This document shows, one piece after another, positions 51,611 through 58,293 of a DNA stretch of 58,293 nucleotides. Within the stretch, counting starts at the first letter, position 1; the number at the start of each line of letters is the position of its first letter. A model generated the notes under the pieces. That model was given only the letters and a program-made list of their open reading frames with translations. It did not search any database and was not told the origin of the DNA. Location: positions 1 through 58,293 of the forward strand of contig JAJZPR010000014.1 in NCBI GenBank assembly GCA_021847835.1. Reading direction: 5' to 3'. Position numbers and translations under genes: made by a program. This DNA is from Pseudomonadota bacterium. GTDB taxonomy: Bacteria > Pseudomonadota > Gammaproteobacteria > Burkholderiales > Thiobacillaceae.

Positions 51611-53502
51611 CTTTCGTAATCCAATGCCAGCCGCGCCTGCAGCTTGCGCGCCTGGCGGAAGGCCTCCTTCAGGATGCGGCGGTCCAGCACCGAGAGCATG
51701 TCCGGGTTCAGGTAATTGTCCGGCGCTTCGCCCCTGCGCTCCTGTTCGTGCTGGTGGCGCAGGCGCAGGAGCTGGATGAAATGGAAGGCCTGCACCCAGC
51801 TGCCGATTTCCTCATCCGGAATGCGCAGAGCCTGTCCTGCCCGCTTGAGCCGCTGCGCGGTGCCGGTGGCCGGCTGCCCGCCGGCCAGTGCGTAAATCCG
51901 CGCCCCGTCCACGAAGGGCATGGAGCCGTTGAGCTTGAGGTCCAGGGTATGGGGATGCTTTTCGTCATCGGACAACACGAAATCCCGCACCAGGCCCAGC
52001 GGCGGCACGTTGCGCAGCGCGTTCTGGGCCATCTGCTTGAGGAAGCGCGGATTGCCGCGGATTTTGGGAGCGAGCCACGCGCGCAGTTCGAGCGCGAGGT
52101 TTTCGTCGCCGTAGAGCGGACGAAAATCGAAAAAGATGCTGGCGTTGAGCAGTTCCTCCGGGCCGCCGGCATCGATCCAGCGCGAAAACTGCGCGCGCCA
52201 CTCGTCGGCAGTCAGGCACCATTTGGGATTGCCGGCCATGATGAAGCCCTTGCACAGCGGGAAGCCGCAGTCGTCCAGGCTCTGGTTGATGCGGCGTGCC
52301 ATGGCGACAAGTCTGTTGCGTACCGACTCGACGTCTGCCTCGGGCGGCACGGTGAAAATCAGCGCATTGTCCTGGTCTGTGGCCAGCGTCTGCTCCATGC
52401 GGCCTTCGGAACCCAGCGCCATCCAGCACCAGCTTGCCCTGGGCAAATCCGTGGCGGGCGTTTCCAGATCGATGACCCGGCGGGTGAGGTGGTCGTTCAG
52501 CGTGGCGAGCAGTTCGGTGAGGGTTTCAGCTTCCATGCCCTGCGCCAGCAGGCTGTGCGCGAGCGCCGCAATGTCACGGCCCGCAAGCTTGAGCGCTTCG
52601 ATATCCTGTGCATTGGCAATCGCGTTGGTAACCCCCTGCACGCTCATGCGCTTGATCGCGAACAAGTCCTTTTCCGAAATCACGCCGGCGAGCTTGCCGC
52701 CCTCCACCAACAGCAGATGGTGGATGCCGTGGCGCGCCATGGCCAGCAGCGCCTCGCGCGCCGTGGCGCCGGCCGGCAGCGTGATGGGGTCCGCGGTCAT
52801 CGCCCGTTCGATCGGCGCATGCAGAGGCAGTCCGGGCAGGGTCACGCGCGACAGCACGTCTTTCAGGGTGAGAATGCCAAGCGGGCGGCGGCCTTCGTCG
52901 GTCACCGCCACCGAGCCCACGCGCGCCTCGTGCATGGCCTGCAAGGCCGTGCTGAGCGGCGTGCCGGCCGTCACGCTGACCGGAGGACGCGCGCGCAGCG
53001 AGGCCAGGCTGCGCTCCAGCCGCGCATCCTCGTCCTGGCGCAGGGCGTATTCCGACTGCACCGCCCTTTGCGACTGTTCCAGCAGGCTGGCGATGCGGCG
53101 CGTGCAGAAGTCGCGGAATATCGCGCTCCGGTCCAGCAGCGCATGGAAATCCCCGGCAGGCAGCAGGTAGCAGAAGCTGTCTTCCGCCGCGCGGAACTGG
53201 TTGGCCACGGCGCGCCCCGACAGCAGGGCGCCGAGCGGAAAGCATTCGCCCGCCAGCAGCCGGATCACGCTGTCCTCGGCCGCGCCGCCGGCTTCCACCG
53301 AACCCTGCTTCACCACGTAGAACCATTGCGGCACGCCGGCGTCCGGCTCCAGCACCGTCGCGCCGGCGGGGTAATACGCCAGCTGCAGACGGCCCGCCAT
53401 CCATTCGACATGGGGCGGATCCATCTCGGAAAACGGCACATGGCGGCGCAGGTCCTGAACCGTGGCAGCCAGCAGGGAGGGGGCGATCGCGGTCGTCGTC
53501 AT
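51607..53502 (-). CDS. cNMP-binding/CBS/DUF294 nucleotidyltransferase-like signalling protein
   Basis: 631 residues: an N-terminal cyclic-nucleotide-binding-like domain (about 15-140), two CBS domains (about 165-285), then a DUF294 putative nucleotidyltransferase domain (GSEGRMEQTLATDQDNA, with the GS-x-D-x-D pattern) and a C-terminal helical substrate-binding domain. Such proteins resemble GlnD-type sensors and usually sit with acetate-type symporters, which they are thought to regulate. First gene of this leftward operon. Confidence 0.9.
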   Translation of the reverse strand: MTTTAIAPSLLAATVQDLRRHVPFSEMDPPHVEWMAGRLQLAYYPAGATVLEPDAGVPQWFYVVKQGSVEAGGAAEDSVIRLLAGECFPLGALLSGRAVANQFRAAEDSFCYLLPAGDFHALLDRSAIFRDFCTRRIASLLEQSQRAVQSEYALRQDEDARLERSLASLRARPPVSVTAGTPLSTALQAMHEARVGSVAVTDEGRRPLGILTLKDVLSRVTLPGLPLHAPIERAMTADPITLPAGATAREALLAMARHGIHHLLLVEGGKLAGVISEKDLFAIKRMSVQGVTNAIANAQDIEALKLAGRDIAALAHSLLAQGMEAETLTELLATLNDHLTRRVIDLETPATDLPRASWCWMALGSEGRMEQTLATDQDNALIFTVPPEADVESVRNRLVAMARRINQSLDDCGFPLCKGFIMAGNPKWCLTADEWRAQFSRWIDAGGPEELLNASIFFDFRPLYGDENLALELRAWLAPKIRGNPRFLKQMAQNALRNVPPLGLVRDFVLSDDEKHPHTLDLKLNGSMPFVDGARIYALAGGQPATGTAQRLKRAGQALRIPDEEIGSWVQAFHFIQLLRLRHQHEQERRGEAPDNYLNPDMLSVLDRRILKEAFRQARKLQARLALDYER

Positions 53503-53690
53503 GCCGATAGGCTAGCGCGCGGCCGCAAAAAATCAAAACCGGCAGACGTTCCGGAACGGCGAACGCCGCAGCCGCTCATGGATTTGAACGGCCAATCTGC
53601 TAGGCTTGGTATTGAGGACGCCTGGTGGTCGATGAGGTGCGGGCGGCCGAGGCCGCGGCAAAACAATAACAGGCATGGAATAAAAGCAGA

Positions 53691-55718
53691 GTGAAGGCAA
53701 TAACAGGGGCTGACAACAGCGCCGTCAAGCGGTCTGGGCGCATCATCCGCACCGGCTTCATCGCGGTGATGGCGCTGATTGCCGGCATTTCCCTGCTTGC
53801 CGTGCTGGCGCTGCAACAATCGAAGCTTGCGCTGGACAAGATCGCCCATAACGACCAGCTGGCCATGGAGCTGGCGTCCCGCATGCTGCAGGCCGCGCGC
53901 GAGCGCTCGATCGTGCTGTACCGCATCGTCACCACCGAAGATCCGTTCGAACGCGACGCGCTGATGCTGCGCTTCGACGAACTGGGCACCCGGTTCAGTA
54001 TGGCGCGCACTCGGCTGCGCATGCTCGAACTGGATGCGCGCGCCCGGGCGCTATTGGAAGAGCAGGGCCGGCAGATCGCCGAAACCGTGCCCAGGCAGCG
54101 CGAAGTGCTGGATCTCGCCGTGTCCGAACGGCGCGAGGACGCCACCCGGCATCTGGTCGAAAAGGCCCTGCCCGCCCAGGATGCCGTGATGGCCACCCTC
54201 AACGGACTCCTGGCGCACCAGGCTTCCGAAAGCCAGCGCAAGGCCCGGGAGCTGTGGAAAATGCAGGGTCTCGCGGCCTGGCTGCTGGCTGCCATCGGCG
54301 CCGCCGCCACGCTGCTGGCTGCCTTCATCGCGCGCCATGTGCGCTTAGGCATGGACGGCCTGGTCGGCGAAATCTCGGCTTCGACGCGCAATCTGGAAGA
54401 AGTCAACCGGCAGTTGCAGTTCCAGAAGCTCGCCACCGACCAGCACAACATCGTCAGCATCGCCGACATCCACGGCAACATCACCTATGTCAACGACAGG
54501 TTTTGCGAGATCAGCCAGTACCGCCGCGAGGAACTGCTCGGGCGCAACCATCGGATACTGAAATCGGGCGTGCATCCTGACGGTTTCTACGCGGAAATGT
54601 GGGATGCCATTGCGGGTGGGCGCATCTGGCACGGCGAAATCTGCAACCGCAAGAAAGACGGCAATCGCTACTGGGTTTCCACCACCATCGCGCCCTTTTT
54701 GGACGATGCGGGACAGCCCTACCAGTACGTGTCGGTGCGCACCGACATCAGCGACATCAAGGAGGCGCAACAGATCCTGCAGCGCGGCCGCGACGAACTG
54801 GAACGGCTCGTGCAGGAGCGGACCCTGGAACTGGCGGAGCGGGAAAGCGTGCTGCACAACATCACCCATTTCGCCCATGACGCGGTCATCATGCTCGACC
54901 CTGCCGGCAGGATCACCTTCTGGAACCCGGCCGCGGAGGGGATTTTCGGCTATCCCGCCGACGAAATCCTTGGCCGCAGCCTGGAGGCCGTGCTGGTGCC
55001 GGGCCGTCAGGCGAATGCCTGCCTGAGGGATTTTGCCGAGTTCCAGCAATCCGGCAAGGGGGCTTTCATGGGGAATGCGATCGAATTGATGGCGCGGCGC
55101 AAGGACGGCGTGGAAGTGTTCGTCGAAATTTCCCTGTCCGCGGTCAAGATCAAGGACGGCTGGCACGCCGTCGGCATCGCCCGGGACATCACCGTGCGCA
55201 AACAGGCGGAACAGCGGCTGGAGCTGCTGGCCGCGACCGATCCGCTGACCGGGGCCAGCAACCGCCGCCGTTTTGGCGAGGCGCTGCGCGTGGAGATTGC
55301 CCGCAGCCGGCGCTATGGCGTGCCACTGTCCCTCATCGTGCTGGACGTCGATCATTTCAAGCGCATCAATGACAGCCTGGGCCACCCGGCGGGCGACCGG
55401 GTGCTGGTGGAGCTCGCGAAACTGATTGCGGGAAATGTCCGCGAAATGGACGTGTTCGCCCGCCTGGGTGGCGAGGAGTTCGCCATTCTGGCGCCGAATT
55501 GCGATGCGAACTGCGCCCGGCCGTTTGCGGAAAAGCTTCGCAGGGTGGTGGAGGCGCACGCTTTCCCGGACATAGGCAGGCTGACCTGCAGTTTCGGCCT
55601 GGCCGAATACCGGGACGCCGACGATCCGGACACGCTGATCGAGCGCGCGGACGATGCGCTCTATCGCGCCAAGGACGAGGGGCGCAACCGCGTCGTCATG
55701 GCGGCACCTGCCGGCTAG
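53691..55718 (+). CDS. Membrane diguanylate cyclase with two PAS domains
   Basis: 675 residues. Membrane helices at about 21-43 and 200-222 bracket a periplasmic helical sensor domain, followed by a short linker, two PAS/PAC modules (about 250-370 and 385-510), and a GGDEF domain with GGEEF at 593-597 ([11 protein letters not shown]) that should make cyclic di-GMP. Start is GTG at 53691; the ATG at 53675 is followed at once by a stop. The ribosome site is weak. The end overlaps the converging LysR gene by 23 bp. Confidence 0.9.
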   Translation: MKAITGADNSAVKRSGRIIRTGFIAVMALIAGISLLAVLALQQSKLALDKIAHNDQLAMELASRMLQAARERSIVLYRIVTTEDPFERDALMLRFDELGTRFSMARTRLRMLELDARARALLEEQGRQIAETVPRQREVLDLAVSERREDATRHLVEKALPAQDAVMATLNGLLAHQASESQRKARELWKMQGLAAWLLAAIGAAATLLAAFIARHVRLGMDGLVGEISASTRNLEEVNRQLQFQKLATDQHNIVSIADIHGNITYVNDRFCEISQYRREELLGRNHRILKSGVHPDGFYAEMWDAIAGGRIWHGEICNRKKDGNRYWVSTTIAPFLDDAGQPYQYVSVRTDISDIKEAQQILQRGRDELERLVQERTLELAERESVLHNITHFAHDAVIMLDPAGRITFWNPAAEGIFGYPADEILGRSLEAVLVPGRQANACLRDFAEFQQSGKGAFMGNAIELMARRKDGVEVFVEISLSAVKIKDGWHAVGIARDITVRKQAEQRLELLAATDPLTGASNRRRFGEALRVEIARSRRYGVPLSLIVLDVDHFKRINDSLGHPAGDRVLVELAKLIAGNVREMDVFARLGGEEFAILAPNCDANCARPFAEKLRRVVEAHAFPDIGRLTCSFGLAEYRDADDPDTLIERADDALYRAKDEGRNRVVMAAPAG

Positions 55719-56637
55719 GCCAGCACTTGAGGTCGAGTATCTGATCCCAGCCCGGCCTGGGGCCGATGCGGTCTGCAAGAAATTCGACCAGCGCCCGCAC
55801 GCGGTGCGGCACGTAGCGATTGCTGGGGAAGATGGCGTAGATGCCGAGCGCAGGCGTGGGAAACTTGCGCAGCAGGATTTCCAGCCTGCCTTCGCGCACC
55901 GCCTGCTCGGCGATGAAGGTCGGCGTGTAGGTGATGCCCAGACCGCGTATCGCGGCGTCGAGCAGGGCGTCGCCGTTGTTGGCCGCGAGCCGGCCCGAAA
56001 CCGGGAACAGCCTGGTCTCGCCGTCGATGACGAAGGCCCAGCTGGAGCGTGCGGCCAGCAGGTAGCCGAAGCACTCGTGCCTGGCCAGGTCGCGCGGATG
56101 GCGGGGGCGGCCATGCCTCGCCAGATAATCCGGCGATGCGGCGACGAGGCCCTGGCTTGCGCCGATCTTGCGCGCCACGTCGCCGGGCTCCAGCCGGTCG
56201 GCGATGCGGATGGCGAGATCGAAGCCGCCTTCGATCAGGTTGGCGCGGCGGTCGTTGAAATCCAGTTCGATGGAAATTTCCGGATTGGCCGCCATGAACT
56301 CGCCGAACATCGGCATCAGCTGGCGCAAACCAAACGAGAAGGGCAGGGTGACGCGGATGTGCCCGCGCGGCGCCTGGGTTTCTGCCGACAGCCCGGCTTC
56401 CGCGGCCTCGACCAGGCCGAGGATCTCGCGGCATTGTTCCAGGTAGCTCGCCCCCGCCGATGTGAGGGAAAGCCTGCGCGTGCTGCGCGCGATCAGCATG
56501 GTGCCCAGATGCGCCTCCAGTGCCGCCACCTGGCGCGTGACCACCGAGCGCGCCACGTTCAACTGCTGCGCCACCGCCGAGAAACTGCCCAGTTCCGCGA
56601 CCTTCACGAACAGCCGCATGCCTTCCAGCCTATCCAT
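55696..56637 (-). CDS. LysR-family transcriptional regulator
   Basis: 313 residues. N-terminal winged helix-turn-helix (about 1-60, [26 protein letters not shown] split by the usual turn) and a C-terminal LysR substrate domain. The AAxxL-type group of LysR proteins (DUF-less, CrgA-like) includes many regulators of divergent redox genes. It is divergent from the cytochrome b561/yceI genes, which are its probable targets. Confidence 0.92.
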   Translation of the reverse strand: MDRLEGMRLFVKVAELGSFSAVAQQLNVARSVVTRQVAALEAHLGTMLIARSTRRLSLTSAGASYLEQCREILGLVEAAEAGLSAETQAPRGHIRVTLPFSFGLRQLMPMFGEFMAANPEISIELDFNDRRANLIEGGFDLAIRIADRLEPGDVARKIGASQGLVAASPDYLARHGRPRHPRDLARHECFGYLLAARSSWAFVIDGETRLFPVSGRLAANNGDALLDAAIRGLGITYTPTFIAEQAVREGRLEILLRKFPTPALGIYAIFPSNRYVPHRVRALVEFLADRIGPRPGWDQILDLKCWPSRQVPP

Positions 56638-56650
56638 CGCTTCCTCCTGA

Positions 56651-56688
56651 TTGTTGCAATATTGACAACAATATTTTTCATATTGTCA
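56651..56688. promoter_or_regulatory. Nested inverted repeats in the LysR/cytochrome b561 divergent promoter
   Basis: TTGTTG (56651-56656) pairs with CAACAA (56666-56671), and TGACAA (56663-56668) pairs with TTGTCA (56683-56688). The two palindromes overlap in an A/T-rich stretch, like the recognition and activation sites of a LysR protein. The region lies 14 bp upstream of the LysR gene start and 65 bp before cytochrome b561. Confidence 0.55.
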
Positions 56689-56753
56689 TCTATTTCGCGC
56701 GAACAGGATTGCCTATAGTCTGTCCATCGAAGCAGACGCCCCGGGAACGAAGC

Positions 56754-57299
56754 ATGCCAGCGAGTATTCGCTACACCCGCACCGCCATTACCCTGCACTG
56801 GCTGGTGGCCGTCGCCATCGTCGCGACCTTCGGCCTCGGCCTGTACATGCAGGATCTGCCCCTTTCGCCCGACAAGCTGAGGCTGTATGCCTGGCACAAG
56901 TGGACGGGAGTGACGATCTTCCTGCTGGTGCTCGCCCGCATCGTCTGGCACCTCGGGCATCGCCCGCCGGCGCCACCTGCGGGCATGCCGGCCTGGCAGC
57001 GACAGGCGGCGGAAGGCGTGCACCTGCTGCTGTATGGGTTGATGCTGGCGGTGCCGGTCTCGGGCTGGCTGATGAGTTCGGCAAAGGGCGTGCCCACCGT
57101 GTGGTTCGGCGTGCTGCCGCTGCCGGACCTGGTGGGCAAGAACAAGGAACTGGGCGATTGGCTGGCGACGGTGCACAAGACGCTGAATTTCAGCATGGCC
57201 GGCCTGGTGCTGGTTCATGCGGGCGCCGCGCTCAAGCATCACCTGATCGACCGTGACGAGGTGCTGGTGCGCATGCTGCCCTTGCTCAGGAAACCGTGA
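56754..57299 (+). CDS. Cytochrome b561 family protein
   Basis: 181 residues with four membrane helices and the pattern of di-haem b561 (YTRTAITLHWLVAVAIVAT; WHKWTGV; VHLLLYGLMLAVPVSGWL; TVHKTLNFSMAGLVLVHAGAALKHH). His residues at about 14, 48, 91, 144 and 157 could ligate haem. The ATG at 56754 matches the family start; an upstream in-frame codon at 56709 lies in the promoter region. It probably feeds electrons to the YceI proteins or quinones. Confidence 0.9.
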   Translation: MPASIRYTRTAITLHWLVAVAIVATFGLGLYMQDLPLSPDKLRLYAWHKWTGVTIFLLVLARIVWHLGHRPPAPPAGMPAWQRQAAEGVHLLLYGLMLAVPVSGWLMSSAKGVPTVWFGVLPLPDLVGKNKELGDWLATVHKTLNFSMAGLVLVHAGAALKHHLIDRDEVLVRMLPLLRKP

Positions 57300-57312
57300 C
57301 TGGAGGGATTCG

Positions 57313-57888
57313 ATGAAATTCGCACAAGGTGCCGTCCTGTTTGCCGCAGCGCTGCTTGCCATGCCTGCCGCGCATGCGATCGAATTCAACCAGCTGCAAG
57401 CGGACAAGAGCACGGTGTCCTTCGTGTACAAACAGATGAACGTGCCGGTCGAAGGCGGCTTCAAGCGCTTCAGGGGCGAACTGAGCTTCGACCCGGCCAG
57501 ACCCGAAGCCGCCAGAACCACGATCGAGATCGAGCTGGCCGGCATCGACACCGGCTTTGCCGAGGGCGACGAGGAGGTGCGGGGACGGCTGTGGTTCGAC
57601 ACCAGGAAGCATCCCGTCGCGCGCTTCGTGTCCACTGCGGTCAGGCCGTTGGGCGGCAACCGCTATGAGGTGGCCGGCAGGATGAGCATCAAGGGCCGCA
57701 CCCTGGAGGTAAAGACGCCCGCCAGTTTCCGCCAGGCCGGCAACAGCGGCGTGTTCGAGGGCACCTTCGTTTTGAAGCGCGCCGACTACGGCATCGGCGA
57801 GGGCATGTGGGCCGATTTTGGCACCGTGGCCAACGAAGTGCAGATCAAATTTCGCATGACGGCTGTTGCCGCCGCCGGCAGGAAGTAA
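57313..57888 (+). CDS. YceI family periplasmic protein
   Basis: 191 residues with a signal peptide (to about residue 22, AAHA-IEF) and a YceI lipocalin-like barrel (KSTVSFVYKQMNVPVEGGFKRF, WFDTRKHPVARF). YceI proteins bind polyisoprenoids, probably quinone-like lipids. GGAGG lies 6 nt before the ATG. Lies 13 bp after cytochrome b561 and 28 bp before a second yceI-type gene. Confidence 0.92.
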   Translation: MKFAQGAVLFAAALLAMPAAHAIEFNQLQADKSTVSFVYKQMNVPVEGGFKRFRGELSFDPARPEAARTTIEIELAGIDTGFAEGDEEVRGRLWFDTRKHPVARFVSTAVRPLGGNRYEVAGRMSIKGRTLEVKTPASFRQAGNSGVFEGTFVLKRADYGIGEGMWADFGTVANEVQIKFRMTAVAAAGRK

Positions 57889-57916
57889 ATCCCTTCACTT
57901 TTTCAGGAGAACCCGC

Positions 57917-58293
57917 ATGAAAAAACTTGCAGTCGTCATCGCTATCGCTTCCATTGCCGGCAGCGCCTTGGCCGCGCCGGAAACCTACAACATCGACCCC
58001 GCGCATACCGCGCCGCGCTTCGAATACAGCCACTTCGGCTACTCCACCCAGGTGCACCGGTTTGATAAAACCAGCGGCAGGATCGTGTATGACAGCGAAG
58101 CGCAAACCGGCTCGGTCGAGGTCAGCATCGACGCCAGATCGGTGAACACCGGCCATGCCCTGTTCAACGAGCACATCCAGGGCGAGGATTTCTTCTTTAC
58201 CGAGAAATACCCGACCATCACTTTCAAGTCCACGAAAGTGAAGTTCAAGGACGGCAAGCCGGCGGCGGTGGAGGGCGAGCTCACCATCAAGGG
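57917..58293 (+). CDS. Second YceI family protein (partial, runs off right edge)
   Basis: At least 125 residues in frame to the window end. Signal peptide (MKKLAVVIAIASIAGSALAA), then the YceI start YNIDPAHTAPRFEYSHFGYS and the typical FFFTEKYPTITFKSTKVK. AGGAG precedes the ATG. It is a different subgroup from the first YceI protein (Asp-Pro-Ala-His start against a Lys-Ser-Thr one), so the pair is not a recent duplication. Confidence 0.93.
   Translation, partial: MKKLAVVIAIASIAGSALAAPETYNIDPAHTAPRFEYSHFGYSTQVHRFDKTSGRIVYDSEAQTGSVEVSIDARSVNTGHALFNEHIQGEDFFFTEKYPTITFKSTKVKFKDGKPAAVEGELTIK

Overview
The window is GC-rich, gene-dense DNA from a proteobacterium, most likely a betaproteobacterium of the Rhodocyclales/Nitrosomonadales type. 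That placement is inferred from gene families and neighbourhoods: argS-SPOR-dsbA-SDR, glcDE-gumN/TraB-glcF, a VC_2705-type symporter with a DUF4212 partner, RfaH beside GDP-fucose genes, and a tRNA-Phe with encoded CCA. No database search was possible.

Region 1 (1-19.9 kb) is a nitrogen-scavenging island for short-chain amides and urea. It opens with a left-truncated, leftward sensor in which an NCS1-type nucleobase permease is fused through a Cys-rich segment to a histidine kinase. Rightward follow amiE, a Tat-exported acetamidase/formamidase, a complete five-gene amide/urea ABC importer (urtABCDE, equivalent to fmdDEF plus ATPases), a cytoplasmic formamidase (fmdA) and a small zinc-ribbon protein (fmdB). 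A complete leftward urease operon, ureD-A-B-(mini HupE/UreJ-like)-C-E-F-G, converges on them. Divergent from ureD is an FmdC-type outer-membrane porin. A NarL/LuxR-type response regulator lies just beyond. Three promoter regions (amiE, urtA, porin/ureD) carry the same palindrome, ATACG-N8-CGTAT. In each, a TARSGT -10-like element follows 22-23 nt downstream. This is good evidence for one regulon covering capture across the outer membrane, import, amide hydrolysis and possibly urea hydrolysis. The permease-kinase and the NarL-type regulator are the obvious candidates to control it.

Region 2 (19.9-36.6 kb) is mostly leftward. It holds argS, a SPOR protein, dsbA, an SDR and an alpha/beta hydrolase; then glycolate oxidase glcDE-F with a TraB/GumN gene inside the operon; a PerM/AI-2E-type membrane protein; an unusual transketolase/phosphoketolase-like enzyme with a DUF1537 sugar-acid kinase under a divergent IclR regulator; a tartronate-semialdehyde-reductase-like enzyme; and an AEC transporter. 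Glycolate/C2-C4 acid metabolism is the common theme (inference).

Region 3 (36.6-58.3 kb) contains a D,D-endopeptidase, an HDOD-histidine kinase with a REC-PAS-GGDEF-EAL partner, rfaH, fcl, gmd, an AsmA-family protein, tRNA-Phe, a small membrane protein, a TPR protein, the acetate-type symporter operon (DUF294 regulator, exonuclease, DUF4212, symporter), a membrane PAS-PAS-GGDEF cyclase, and a LysR regulator divergent from cytochrome b561 and two YceI proteins, the last cut by the right edge.

Arrays of degenerate 7-bp repeats occur in three places: in frame inside glcF, in frame inside gmd, and at the end of the D,D-endopeptidase gene. In gmd and at the D,D-endopeptidase they form opposing pairs.
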